Origin: Propionibacteriaceae bacterium
GTDB taxonomy: Bacteria; Actinomycetota; Actinomycetes; Propionibacteriales; Propionibacteriaceae
Direction of reading: 5' to 3'
DNA: 64,000 nt
Assembly: GCA_025965155.1 (NCBI GenBank)
Contig: JAOPXN010000052.1
Coordinates: forward strand, 1 to 64,000
Numbering within the stretch: the first letter of the stretch is position 1; the number at the start of each line of letters is the position of its first letter. This document shows, piece by piece, positions 29,710 through 39,236 of this stretch. Below the pieces are notes generated by a model. That model saw only the letters and a program-made list of their open reading frames with translations, ran no database searches and was not told where the DNA came from. The position numbers and the translations under genes were made by a program.

Positions 29710-30753
29710 ATGGAGACTCAGATGAAGGCCGTTCGGTTGCCGGGAGGTCAGCAGGTCGAAGTAATCGATCGGCCGATTCCCCGACCGAAGCCCAACGAGG
29801 TGTTGATCAAGGTACGGGCGTCGGCGATCTGCGCCAGTGACCTCTCGCTGTATGCCGGGAACGCACTGGTCGGCGGTGCGAACGCCGGCACCGGAACCAT
29901 CACGCCGGGGCACGAGGCGGCCGGCGACGTCGTCGACATCGGTTCCGCCGTGACCTACGTCAAGCCTGGTGACCGCGTCGCGGTTCATCTTTCCGTTGGC
30001 TGCATGCACTGCGAGTACTGCCGCGCGGGCTACATCCAGCAGTGCCCCGCATGGCAGTGCGTCGGGTTCGACGTCGACGGTGGCGATGCGGAGTACATCG
30101 TGGTTCCGGAAGCGAACTGCCTACCGCTGCCCGACGCACTGTCTTATGAGTCCGGCGCGGTGCTGGTGGACAACTTCGGCACGCAATACCACACCCAGAA
30201 GCGGCTGGGGGTGTCCGGCGCCGACGTGACAGCCATTATCGGTATCGGGCCGATGGGTTCCGCGGCTGTCGCCACAGCGAAGGCCCGCGGCGCTCAGGTC
30301 ATCGCGCTCGACGTGGTCGAGCACCGGTTGGCCCTTGCCGGCCGGCTCGGCGCCGACCATGTGATCAACGTTGCCGACGGCAACGCACTCGAGCAGATCA
30401 TGGACCTCACCGGTGGACGCGGGCCTGAGATCAGCATCGACTGCTCCGGCCGCCCGGATGGTGAAAACCTGGCGCTAGACGCCACGGCGAAGCTGGGCAA
30501 GGTGGCATTCGTGGGTGAGTGCGGCTCCGTCACGATCAACCCGAGCGAGCAGATGATCCGTAAGGAGCTGGACGTTATCGGCGCCTGGGTGTTCCCGATC
30601 TCCGACTACTACGAGATGGTGCGCTTCCTGCTCCGCCACAACGTCACCCCCGAGCAGACGGTCAGCCACCGCTACAGCCTCGACAATGCCCCCGAGGCGT
30701 TCGACCAGGTCAGCCGCCGACTGGCAGACAAGGTGATGTTCACCTTCAACTGA
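29710..30753 (+). CDS. zinc-dependent alcohol dehydrogenase (MDR)
   Basis: ASAICASDLSLYAG, PGHEAAGDV, CMHCEYCRAGYIQQC, IIGIGPMGSAAVATAKARGA. Confidence 0.92.
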   Translation: METQMKAVRLPGGQQVEVIDRPIPRPKPNEVLIKVRASAICASDLSLYAGNALVGGANAGTGTITPGHEAAGDVVDIGSAVTYVKPGDRVAVHLSVGCMHCEYCRAGYIQQCPAWQCVGFDVDGGDAEYIVVPEANCLPLPDALSYESGAVLVDNFGTQYHTQKRLGVSGADVTAIIGIGPMGSAAVATAKARGAQVIALDVVEHRLALAGRLGADHVINVADGNALEQIMDLTGGRGPEISIDCSGRPDGENLALDATAKLGKVAFVGECGSVTINPSEQMIRKELDVIGAWVFPISDYYEMVRFLLRHNVTPEQTVSHRYSLDNAPEAFDQVSRRLADKVMFTFN

Positions 30754-30805
30754 GCACCGCGTCAGGGCGCTCAGTAGTTGTTGTCGTTCACCAGGAAGGA
30801 CGGTC

Positions 30806-31810
30806 GTGGCAGAGTTCGGTGTAACCGCAGGCTCGTTCGGTCAGCGGGAGACGGTCGAGATCTTCAACGAAGAGGCAGGCCAGCGCGTGGTCATTGCGAC
30901 CCAGGGAGCAACCCTGCTGCAATGGCAGAACCGCGTGTCGGGACGGCGTCGCGACCTGATCGACGGGTACGCCACACCGGAGGAGTTCAACGCCCAGGCC
31001 GGCGTACGCAGCGGCATCATGGCGCCGTTTTCAAACCGGGTCCGCTATGGACGGTACGAGTTCGGCGGGCGCCAGCATCAGCTGGCACCCGCCGCACCCG
31101 GGGAGGACCTGGTCTTCCACGGCTTCCTTCGAATGATTGATCTCGCCGTCGTCGACGCCTCCACCACGGCGGGCGGAGCGACCGTCGTGCTGGAGACGAA
31201 AGCGATTCGTCCAGGCGCCTTTGACGGTTATCCATTCGCCATTGATGTCCAGGTGGTGTTCGACGTCGGTCCGTTAGGAATTGGCCTGCACATCACTGCC
31301 GAGAATGTCGGAGACGAGACAGCGCCGTGGGCGTGCGGGTGGCACCCGTACTTCCGGCTCAGCTCGGCCGGCATCGAGGATCTGGAGCTCCAGGTGCCGG
31401 CAAGAACAGTCGTCCGCACCGATGCCGGGCTGCTTCCTCTCGACGGCTCGGCCGCTTGGGCACAGCTCGACGAGCTTCCAGAGCTTGACCACCGGACACC
31501 ACGTCCCATTCGCGGACGCGAGTTGGATACCGCCTACGCCGGACTCCTCGTCGGCGTCGACAGGCTGTCCAGAACCACCGTGACGAACCCGGCGGACGGC
31601 GCCGCGCTGAATGTCTGGCAGCAGCGTGGGCTAATGCACGCCTACACCGGGGAAGGTCTCCAGCGCGCACGACGCAAGTCCATTGCGCTGGAGCCGATAG
31701 AGATGATGACCAACGCGTTCAACCGGCCGGAGGCAGCTGCCGAGGTGTCCTTACCTCCAGGCGCCTCTCGGTCGTTCAAGTGCGGCGTCGACCTCATCGA
31801 TGCACGCTGA
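30806..31810 (+). CDS. aldose 1-epimerase family protein
   Basis: GVRSGIMAPFSNRVRYGRYEFGG, WACGWHPYFRL, ALEPIEMMTNAFNRPE. Confidence 0.88.
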   Translation: MAEFGVTAGSFGQRETVEIFNEEAGQRVVIATQGATLLQWQNRVSGRRRDLIDGYATPEEFNAQAGVRSGIMAPFSNRVRYGRYEFGGRQHQLAPAAPGEDLVFHGFLRMIDLAVVDASTTAGGATVVLETKAIRPGAFDGYPFAIDVQVVFDVGPLGIGLHITAENVGDETAPWACGWHPYFRLSSAGIEDLELQVPARTVVRTDAGLLPLDGSAAWAQLDELPELDHRTPRPIRGRELDTAYAGLLVGVDRLSRTTVTNPADGAALNVWQQRGLMHAYTGEGLQRARRKSIALEPIEMMTNAFNRPEAAAEVSLPPGASRSFKCGVDLIDAR

Positions 31811-31816
31811 CAAGGG

Positions 31817-32293
31817 ATGGGGAATACCGTGGCAAGTCTGTTTGTCCAGAGCCGAAGCCTGGGGCAGGATCTCGCCCGTTGCGCCGTGGACTCGGCCGTT
31901 GCGGAGTCGCGCCGGCTGGGGTGTGTGGCGTGCATCGCCGTCGTGGACGCGGCCGGCCACCTGGCACAGTTCTTACGGATGGACGGCGCCCCACTGCTGT
32001 CGGTTCAGCTGGCCCAGGACAAGGCCTACACAGCCGCGATCCGCGGGCTCGCGACCCACGAATGGTGGGAGATGATCAAGGACGACCCGTCACTGGTGCA
32101 CGGCATCAACAAGATCGATCGGTTGATCATCTTCGGCGGCGGCCTACCTATCATTTTCCGTGGCGAGCTGATTGGGGCTGTGGCGGCCTCCGGGATGAGT
32201 ACCAGCCAACAGGACCGCGACATCGCACAGGCAGCCGTGGACTCAGTGCTGTACGCGCTGGGCCAGTCCGAGGACGGCGACCTTCAAAGCTAG
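31817..32293 (+). CDS. GlcG/HbpS heme-binding-like protein
   Basis: AVAESRRLGCVACIAVVDAAGHLAQFLRMDGA, AQDKAYTAAIRGLATHEWW, GGGLPIIFRGELIGAVAASG. Confidence 0.87.
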   Translation: MGNTVASLFVQSRSLGQDLARCAVDSAVAESRRLGCVACIAVVDAAGHLAQFLRMDGAPLLSVQLAQDKAYTAAIRGLATHEWWEMIKDDPSLVHGINKIDRLIIFGGGLPIIFRGELIGAVAASGMSTSQQDRDIAQAAVDSVLYALGQSEDGDLQS

Positions 32294-32334
32294 GCGATCC
32301 CGCCGTGGGCGGGCAGGCAGCCACCGCTCCCGCC

Positions 32335-32604
32335 TTAGACAACGTGAACCGACGAGTCTTCGCCAGCCTCGCGCTCCGAGTCGGCGTCGAGTGACCACTT
32401 GAACTGAAACTCGATTTCCTCCTCGTCGTCATCACGTTCATGCTCGATCGAGAACTGGGCCCGCTCAGGCACCTGGATCCGAACGCCGGCGATCTGGATC
32501 CTGAAAGGCCTGTCGGTCTCCAGGGCGTCCGCGAGTCGTCGGAGCTTAGCCACTATCTCAGGAGTCGAGTACATGCGCTCAATGTCGCGAGGGCTCCTGG
32601 TCAT
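32335..32604 (-). CDS. amphi-Trp domain-containing protein
   Basis: EIVAKLRRLADALETDRPFRIQIAGVRIQVPERAQFSIEHERDDDEEEIEFQFKW. Confidence 0.75.
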   Translation of the reverse strand: MTRSPRDIERMYSTPEIVAKLRRLADALETDRPFRIQIAGVRIQVPERAQFSIEHERDDDEEEIEFQFKWSLDADSEREAGEDSSVHVV

Positions 32605-32739
32605 ATCGAAACGCCCCTTCGTTTAGTCCCTAACGCAACCGAGCAAGACGGTATTGCGCTTGTTCTGCCAGAGTGTCAGACCTCGGCGAAGTTGGCCAGG
32701 GTGAGCCAGTCTCTCCTCCACGGCACTGCACTACAGCAT

Positions 32740-33405
32740 CTATAGCCGGCTGAGTCCATCGCCCAAGATCACGAACCCCACCATGAGCAACACCAACACG
32801 GTGATGTGTCCGCTGTTCTGGTTGAGCCAGTCCCGCGCCAGGACGAGCCGAGGTTCCATCCGGGCCGGCGCGAGGAGGGTCACGATGATGGGGACGATCA
32901 CGGTGGAGGACGACAAAGCGATGTAGATGGCGATGACAATGACGGCATCGGGAGACTTCAGCGATGAGCCGGCAATGGACAGACCGGCAGCAACTCCCAG
33001 CAACAGCCCTTTTGGTCGGACGTTCAGCGCGACGCCCAGGCCGAGGGCGGTCACGGGCCCGACTGAGTCAAGCGTATCGATCCACCTGCTTCGCTTGTCG
33101 GCCGGTGCTCGGGCTGTTCGTCGCCAGGTAAGCCCCGCAACGAACAGCAGAGCGACCCCGACCACGACCTCGGCGATGCCAATCGACGTCTGCGCCTTCC
33201 GCACCGGCATGACTGGGAGGGTGCTCGCCCCGAGCGCCGATACCGCGACCACAGCAGTCATGCCGGCCACCCACCCGATCAGAAACGGGATCGCCGCCTG
33301 GTTCCGTCGTGGCGAAAGCAGAATCAGAATTGTCACCGTGATCGGCAGCGTGCTCACCGCGACCGCGACGGCTATGGGCAGCAAATGTCCGAGCGCCGAC
33401 AGCAT
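32740..33405 (-). CDS. GAP family protein (Sap/sulfolipid-addressing-like membrane protein)
   Basis: Six-TM pattern, LLPIAVAVAVSTLPITVTILILLSPRRNQAAIPFLIGWVAG. Confidence 0.75.
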   Translation of the reverse strand: MLSALGHLLPIAVAVAVSTLPITVTILILLSPRRNQAAIPFLIGWVAGMTAVVAVSALGASTLPVMPVRKAQTSIGIAEVVVGVALLFVAGLTWRRTARAPADKRSRWIDTLDSVGPVTALGLGVALNVRPKGLLLGVAAGLSIAGSSLKSPDAVIVIAIYIALSSSTVIVPIIVTLLAPARMEPRLVLARDWLNQNSGHITVLVLLMVGFVILGDGLSRL

Positions 33406-33885
33406 GCTCTGAGCTCTTCCCCTTCCGGCACCGGCGACACCAACATCACGATAGCTACTGCCTTTGCCTGCTCAGATGCGTTGAATTCCAGCCTCACTGC
33501 TGCCTGAGCTCAACACATCGCAATGGAAAGGTCATGCCTTTGCATCGTGGATCACGACTAAGTGTGGCATGCGGAGGCACCCGGCGTGACTTCCTGCCAG
33601 TGTCAGGGTTCGCGGTGATGATTTGCCTACTCCCGTTCTGTTGAGTGAAAGTTGGCCTCGCAGCTCGCCACCGGAAGCGAACCGTCGCCGGCTGCCAGGC
33701 TGCTGTGAGGGCTGTTGATGATCCGTATCAATGAGGTCGAAAAAGGGCTTACGATCCCCTCCATCAGGGCCTAGAGTCGAACTGTCGGACCACCGGAGGA
33801 CGCCTCGTACTCAGGCATACTTCTGCGCTCGGACTTGCCGGGTCACTAGTCGTGTGAGGTCTGCCGTTTTGGGGGGTGGGACCCT

Positions 33886-36144
33886 GTGGCACAGTCACAG
33901 TTTGATGATGCTAATGGCAGGTGTGTTCCGCTTGAGGGACTCGGTCTGATCCGGAGCAAGATGGCGCCGAGCCGTCTGCCGGGGGGATTCATCCCACGTC
34001 CAGCCCTTATTGAACGCCTCCGCGGCGGCGGCGGTTGTGTGCTGACGCTCCTGTCCGCGCCCGCCGGCTTCGGCAAGACAACCCTGCTGACCGAATGGGT
34101 AGCTACCCGCGGACAAGGTTCGACTGCATGGGTTTCCCTCGACAGGGGGGACACAGATCCAGTTCGGTTGTGGTCACATGTGATCGCCGCGCTCGCTGAA
34201 GCCGAGCCAGGTGTAGGCGCGGCGTCCTTAGCAGCCGTGCGGGCACGTCCCGACGACATCGAGGCGTATGCGCTACCTAAGTTGTTGGAGGAACTTCCCG
34301 TCGAAGGCCCGGACCTCGTCCTGGTCGTCGATGACTTTCACCTCGCGGAAAGCCCGATCACCAATGGCGCCATAGAGGCCTTCATGCGGTACCGTCCCGC
34401 TCGCATCCAACTTGTCATTGCGACCCGCTCGGACCCCGCCTTGGGGATAGCTCGACTAAGGGCCTACGGGAGCCTGCTGGAGATCCGGGCGGAGCAGCTG
34501 CGCTTCGATGACCGAGAGATCAGGGATTTCCTCAAGGCGCTGGGCCTTAGTCCGGTCTCCGCCGGCGAGGAGGTCCGGCTGGCGAAACGCACCGGTGGCT
34601 GGCCGGCGCCGCTCCGGCTGTTCGCGCTCCTCATGGCGGACCACGATGCGGGGGAGTTTCTGGGCTCGTCCGCTCTCGCGAACCGCCCGGTGATCGACTA
34701 CCTCACCAGCGATGTGCTGGAGCTGCTCGAACCCCACGTGCATGAGTTCTTGCTGCAGGCGTCAATCCTGACCCGGATGAACGCGGCGTTGTGTGAGGCC
34801 GTCGTTGCGGTGCCCGGCTCCGCTACGATCCTCGCCGACCTCGAACGCTCCAACATGTTCACCTCGGTCGACGACACCGGTGAGTGGTACCGGCTGCACG
34901 ACCTGTTCGCCGAAGGCCTCCGACTGGAGCTGGGCCGGACGCGCGCTGAGCTGGTGCCTTTGCTACATCAACGCGCGGCACGCTGGCTCGAGGAGACAGG
35001 TGATCTGGAGCTAGCCACGGCTCATGCGATCAGCGCTCGAGACCTCGGGGCCGCCAGCCGACTGGTGGCGCGGCAGGCGTGGCAGTTCACAGCGGAGGGA
35101 CGGTCGGCAACGGTTCGAGGCTGGTTGGCCGATCTTTCCTGGCCGGCGGCGCAGGTGGACTCTGAACTCGCTTTCGTTCGAGCAACGCTGGCGGTGATGA
35201 CCCACGATATCGATGACGCAGAACACTGGCTCGACGTTGCCGGCACTGGGCCCGAGGACCTAATCGGCGCGATGGGCCTCCCGCTTGGCTACCGCACCGA
35301 CTTTCTCCGTGCCATCGTGAGCGTCAACGACGTCTCGGCCGCCCGTGCGGCTGCGTGCCGGGCGGTCCAGTCAGCCCCCGCTCCGCAGTGGGAAGGCGTC
35401 GCCCTGGCCGGGCTCGGGCAGGCCGAGTACCTGCTTGGGCAGCATGATGCGGCCGAACGCACGCTACGCAAAGCTGTCGGACTGATCTCCGGTGACACAC
35501 CCCACCTGCTGGCGTTTGCTATCGGAACCCTTGCGCTTGTCGAGTATGCCGGCGGAGCTGATGCTCATACCGCCCCGATGCTTGATGGAGCCCTCGAGAT
35601 GTTGCGGACTACGGGGTGGGAGCGATCGCCTCTCAGCGCGGTCGTGCACATGGCGTGCGGCGAACGTGCGCGAAGCGGTGGTGATGCGCGGGAAGCGGCA
35701 CGCTGGTTCGGAACGGCAATCGAGATGCTTGGCAGCGGTGCCCGCAGCGGATGGCTGGCTAGCGCATATCTGCTCCAGGCGCGTACCTGCCAGAAACTCG
35801 GCGACGCGCCAGATGAGACTAACTATCTCGACGCCGCCGACGCCATCTTGACGCGGCTGCCCAACGCGGGAGCTTTGACAGCCGTTGCCGAGCGTCTTCG
35901 ACGGGACTCGTCCGTCGTTGCCCGACCTGTGACCCGGTTCGGCGAACAGCTATCTGATCGAGAGGTCGCTGTCCTGCAGTTGGCCGCCGATGGACTGACG
36001 CAGCGACAGATAGCCGACCAGCTCTTCATCTCCTACAACACCGTCAAGACGCACTTTAAGACCACCTATCGCAAGTTGGGAGCGACGTCCCGGCTCGAGG
36101 CGCTGGCGCAGCTCTATGATTGTCAGATCATCCGGCAACCGTGA
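33886..36144 (+). CDS. LuxR family regulator, MalT-like LAL type (P-loop ATPase + TPR + HTH)
   Basis: SAPAGFGKTTLLTEW, LVLVVDDFHL, C-term LSDREVAVLQLAADGLTQRQIADQLFISYNTVKTHFKTTYRKLGATSR; ATG at 33961 possible. Confidence 0.9.
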   Translation: MAQSQFDDANGRCVPLEGLGLIRSKMAPSRLPGGFIPRPALIERLRGGGGCVLTLLSAPAGFGKTTLLTEWVATRGQGSTAWVSLDRGDTDPVRLWSHVIAALAEAEPGVGAASLAAVRARPDDIEAYALPKLLEELPVEGPDLVLVVDDFHLAESPITNGAIEAFMRYRPARIQLVIATRSDPALGIARLRAYGSLLEIRAEQLRFDDREIRDFLKALGLSPVSAGEEVRLAKRTGGWPAPLRLFALLMADHDAGEFLGSSALANRPVIDYLTSDVLELLEPHVHEFLLQASILTRMNAALCEAVVAVPGSATILADLERSNMFTSVDDTGEWYRLHDLFAEGLRLELGRTRAELVPLLHQRAARWLEETGDLELATAHAISARDLGAASRLVARQAWQFTAEGRSATVRGWLADLSWPAAQVDSELAFVRATLAVMTHDIDDAEHWLDVAGTGPEDLIGAMGLPLGYRTDFLRAIVSVNDVSAARAAACRAVQSAPAPQWEGVALAGLGQAEYLLGQHDAAERTLRKAVGLISGDTPHLLAFAIGTLALVEYAGGADAHTAPMLDGALEMLRTTGWERSPLSAVVHMACGERARSGGDAREAARWFGTAIEMLGSGARSGWLASAYLLQARTCQKLGDAPDETNYLDAADAILTRLPNAGALTAVAERLRRDSSVVARPVTRFGEQLSDREVAVLQLAADGLTQRQIADQLFISYNTVKTHFKTTYRKLGATSRLEALAQLYDCQIIRQP

Positions 36145-36156
36145 CCTCGCTGAGGA

Positions 36157-36168
36157 TCACCCGGGTGG
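36157..36168. promoter_or_regulatory. TCACCCGGGTGG palindrome (zero-spacer class)
   Basis: 1 mismatch to TCACCC|GGGTGA; between the LAL gene and the small ORF at 36219. Confidence 0.35.
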
Positions 36169-36218
36169 TATTCCCAGCGTGTGGTGGCATCCGGCCAGCC
36201 ACCCGTCACGCTGAACAC

Positions 36219-36440
36219 GTGCCTGATATCTGCTGCACGATCATCCTCTCCGAGGAACTCGGCGAGCGCTTCGATGGGGTCTTTGCCGGTCTTGCGCTCA
36301 CGCATGACGCAGGAACGACCGAACTCAACGGACGGGTTACCGATCAGTCCGCACTCAACGGTGTGCTCAAACAGCTGATGGATCTCGGTCTGGACATCAT
36401 CTCAATCTCCACTCACCCGGGTGAATCCCAACGAGGGTGA
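36219..36440 (+). CDS. small hypothetical protein of the YEI(R/V)x(I/L)xG ~60-aa repeat family
   Basis: Aligns by eye to 58217-58441: ...TTELNGRVTDQSALNGVLKQLMDLGLDIISIS; GTG start inferred. Confidence 0.5.
   Translation: MPDICCTIILSEELGERFDGVFAGLALTHDAGTTELNGRVTDQSALNGVLKQLMDLGLDIISISTHPGESQRG
36413..36424. promoter_or_regulatory. TCACCCGGGTGA perfect palindrome (zero-spacer class)
   Basis: 12-bp perfect palindrome ~80 bp before the DUF6325 gene start. Confidence 0.45.
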
Positions 36441-36503
36441 GTACGGACGCCGCGGCGCTGCGAAATGCTGCAATCAGATCCTACCGATGGCGAAAGGGCA
36501 GCT

Positions 36504-36995
36504 ATGAGTACCGCCGGTGAAAGCGCCGCTGTGAATGACTTGGAAGAGACAGGTCCCATCGACTACCTGATCGTCGAGTTTCCGGGCAATCGGATGACGG
36601 GCGAGGGGTTTCCCATGCTAATTGACCTGGTGGACTCAGGCATCATCCGGATTCTCGATCTGGTGTTTGTCAGGCGCGATCTCGACGGGTCGGTGGCGGC
36701 CCTGGACATAGCCGACCTCGACAACGACGGGGACCTGGACCTGACCGTCTTCGAGGGCACCTCCTCCGGGCTGGTGGGACCAGACGACATCGACGAGATG
36801 GGCTCTGTCATCGAGCCCGGCAGCTCAGCCGGTCTCCTGGTCTACGAGAACGTGTGGGCTGCACCCTTCGCCGCCGCGCTCCGACGAGGCGGCGCACAGC
36901 TGGTTTCTAGCGGTCGAATCCCGACACAGGCGATCCTTGCCTCGCTGGACGCCATGGAAGCCGCCGACACCACCGTTGGAGCGGACTCGAAGTAA
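36504..36995 (+). CDS. DUF6325-like family protein (cassette copy 1)
   Basis: GPIDYLIVEFPGNRMTGEGFPMLIDLVDSGIIRILDLVFVRRDLDGSV...AAPFAAALRRGGAQLVSSGRIP; near-identical architecture to 62932-63393. Confidence 0.82.
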   Translation: MSTAGESAAVNDLEETGPIDYLIVEFPGNRMTGEGFPMLIDLVDSGIIRILDLVFVRRDLDGSVAALDIADLDNDGDLDLTVFEGTSSGLVGPDDIDEMGSVIEPGSSAGLLVYENVWAAPFAAALRRGGAQLVSSGRIPTQAILASLDAMEAADTTVGADSK

Positions 36996-37021
36996 CCGCC
37001 ACTACCGAAAGGCCTCCTCCG

Positions 37022-37330
37022 ATGCCAGGTCTTCTGCTAGGGATAGCACGCGCTGCCGTTGTCGCCGGACCCGCCACCGCCGTTTCCCGCCGCGTGCAAC
37101 GCCGCCAGCAGGGACGGTGGGCGGCGGCTCAAAAGCAGGAAGCGGCGGACGCACGAGCCCCACCGGAACCCGCCGTGCCTGCACCACATAGTCCAACGGC
37201 GCCGACTGATGCCGGCAGCAGCACTGACGACAAACCGGCTCAGCTTAAGCAGCTAGGGACCCTGAGAGACGCGGGCGTCCTAAATGACGCCGAGTTCGAG
37301 AACGAGAAGAGGAAGATCCTCGGCGGGTGA
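37022..37330 (+). CDS. SHOCT domain protein (cassette copy 1)
   Basis: C-term AQLKQLGTLRDAGVLNDAEFENEKRKILG. Confidence 0.85.
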   Translation: MPGLLLGIARAAVVAGPATAVSRRVQRRQQGRWAAAQKQEAADARAPPEPAVPAPHSPTAPTDAGSSTDDKPAQLKQLGTLRDAGVLNDAEFENEKRKILGG

Positions 37331-37453
37331 GGCGCAACCTTGGTGGAGCGTACGGATCCAACAGATCCAGGCCAGCTGGGCGTCGCCCGAGCAACAACGC
37401 ACGGCAATCGATCAGCGAGGTCGGGGCCTGTACCTAAGACGGATGGAGCATTC

Positions 37454-38992
37454 ATGACGACTACAACCGCATCGCCGAGGGATAGCGTCGAAGATCGCCG
37501 GGCGCACGGCAAGGAGGCCGCCACGCACACGCCGTTGTCGTCGCATGCAGAACCACCGCGGGCGGACGGCCGCCCGGACCCGGTGGAGCTGCTGATCCAG
37601 CAGAACTCAACGCGGGAGGCGGACCTGGTGCCGGTGCGGCATGGCCGGATGATGGTTTCGCCCTTTACGTTCTTCCGTGGGGCGGCGAAGGTGATGGCAT
37701 CCGACCTCGCCGACACTCCGACGGCGGGACTGGAGGTCCAGCTCTGCGGTGACGCGCACCTGTCGAACTTCGGCGCGTACGCGTCGCCGGAGCGGCAGCT
37801 CGTGTTCGGCCTCAATGACTTCGACGAGACCCTGCCGGGACCCTTCGAATACGACCTCAAGCGGATGGCAACCAGCTTCACGATCGCTGCACGCAACAAT
37901 GGCTTCAGCAAGAACGATGCGACCGCGGTGACCATCGAGTCGGTGAGGGCCTACCGGGTGGCGATAGCGGAGTTCGCCGGGATGCGCTCCCTCGACATCT
38001 GGTACGCACACCTGGCCGAGGGCGACATCCAGGAGGCGATGCGGGCATTCAAGGACCAGGCGTCGGCACCGGGGAAGTCGGGCAAGGACAAGTCCCGCGG
38101 TAAGGGGCACGGCAAGGCGACGAAGGACGGCAAGGCCGGTAAGGCCGGTAAGGCCGGCAAGGCCGGCAAGGCCGCAGATTCCCGGGTGGACGAGTCGATC
38201 AAAGCCGCGCACAAGAACCTCCGTAAGGCTCATACCCGTGACAGCATCCACGCTCTCTCCCGGCTCGCCGAGGTGGTGGATGGCAGGTACCGCATCGTCA
38301 GCGAGCCACCTGTGGTGGTGCCGGTGCGTGATCTCGACGGAGCGTTTGGTCTCTCCGCGGACCAGATGCGAAGCGTGGTGGATGATCAGTTCCAGGCCTA
38401 CCAGACCACCTTGAGCAACGATCGTCGGCAGCTGTTGGAGAGGTTCACGATCGTCGACATGGCCCGCAAGGTGGTCGGCGTCGGGAGTGTCGGCACTCGG
38501 GCGTGGATCGTGCTGTTGCAAGGCCGCGACGACCACGACCCCTTGTTCCTGCAGGTGAAGGAGGCCACCCGCTCGGTGTTGGAGGGCCACCTGCCGAAGA
38601 CCGAGTATGACACCCCCGGGCAGCGGGTAGTTGAAGGTCAGCGACTGATGCAGGAGTCCTCGGACATCTTCCTGGGTTGGACCGAGGGAGTGCAAGACGA
38701 CCGCTACTACTACTGGCGCCAACTACGCGACATGAAAGTGTCGGCACTGGTCGAGACCATGACGCCCTTCGCGATGACGTTCTACGCGCGAATGTGCGGA
38801 TCGACGCTCGCTCGCGCCCACGCCCGATCGGGTGATCCCGTGGCCATGGCGGCATACCTCGGCTCGGGGGACGCGCTCGATCAGGCAATCAATGCGTTCT
38901 CGATTCGATACGCCGACCAGAACAGCCGCGACTATGAAGCCTTCGTCCAAGCCGCAAAAGACGGCCGGATCGAGGCAGTCCATGGGACCTAA
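37454..38992 (+). CDS. DUF2252 family protein with Lys/Gly-rich insertion
   Basis: VPVRHGRMMVSPFTFFRGAAKVMASDLA, LCGDAHLSNFGAYASPERQLVFGLNDFDETLPGPFEYDLKR; insertion GKDKSRGKGHGKATKDGKAGKAGKAGKAGKA. Confidence 0.88.
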   Translation: MTTTTASPRDSVEDRRAHGKEAATHTPLSSHAEPPRADGRPDPVELLIQQNSTREADLVPVRHGRMMVSPFTFFRGAAKVMASDLADTPTAGLEVQLCGDAHLSNFGAYASPERQLVFGLNDFDETLPGPFEYDLKRMATSFTIAARNNGFSKNDATAVTIESVRAYRVAIAEFAGMRSLDIWYAHLAEGDIQEAMRAFKDQASAPGKSGKDKSRGKGHGKATKDGKAGKAGKAGKAGKAADSRVDESIKAAHKNLRKAHTRDSIHALSRLAEVVDGRYRIVSEPPVVVPVRDLDGAFGLSADQMRSVVDDQFQAYQTTLSNDRRQLLERFTIVDMARKVVGVGSVGTRAWIVLLQGRDDHDPLFLQVKEATRSVLEGHLPKTEYDTPGQRVVEGQRLMQESSDIFLGWTEGVQDDRYYYWRQLRDMKVSALVETMTPFAMTFYARMCGSTLARAHARSGDPVAMAAYLGSGDALDQAINAFSIRYADQNSRDYEAFVQAAKDGRIEAVHGT

Positions 38993-39236
38993 AGCACCCT
39001 CTACGCCGTGGTGCCGGCGACTTTGATGATCACCGGCGGCACGTTGCGCCGTTGCACAGCGAACCGGCGCCGCTGGCGACGGACCGCAGTAGGCCCATCT
39101 CCGGCAGCTGGCGCCAGACCTGCCGGCCTTTCGAGTGCAGTGTGACCAGCGGCGGTGGCGACTCACGTGAAGGTCATGATCGTCTGAGTCGTCCAGCAGC
39201 TTCATTGCGCTGCCCTCGATGATCATGATTAGGGCG

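Noticed and set aside
38120-38175. tandem repeat as possible CRISPR
   Set aside because: 9-bp in-frame coding repeats, no spacers; no CRISPR-like array or cas genes seen
37607-38722. 371-aa minus ORF
   Set aside because: Antisense to DUF2252; GLAGLAGLTGLTGLA stretch is the reverse of the Lys/Gly repeat
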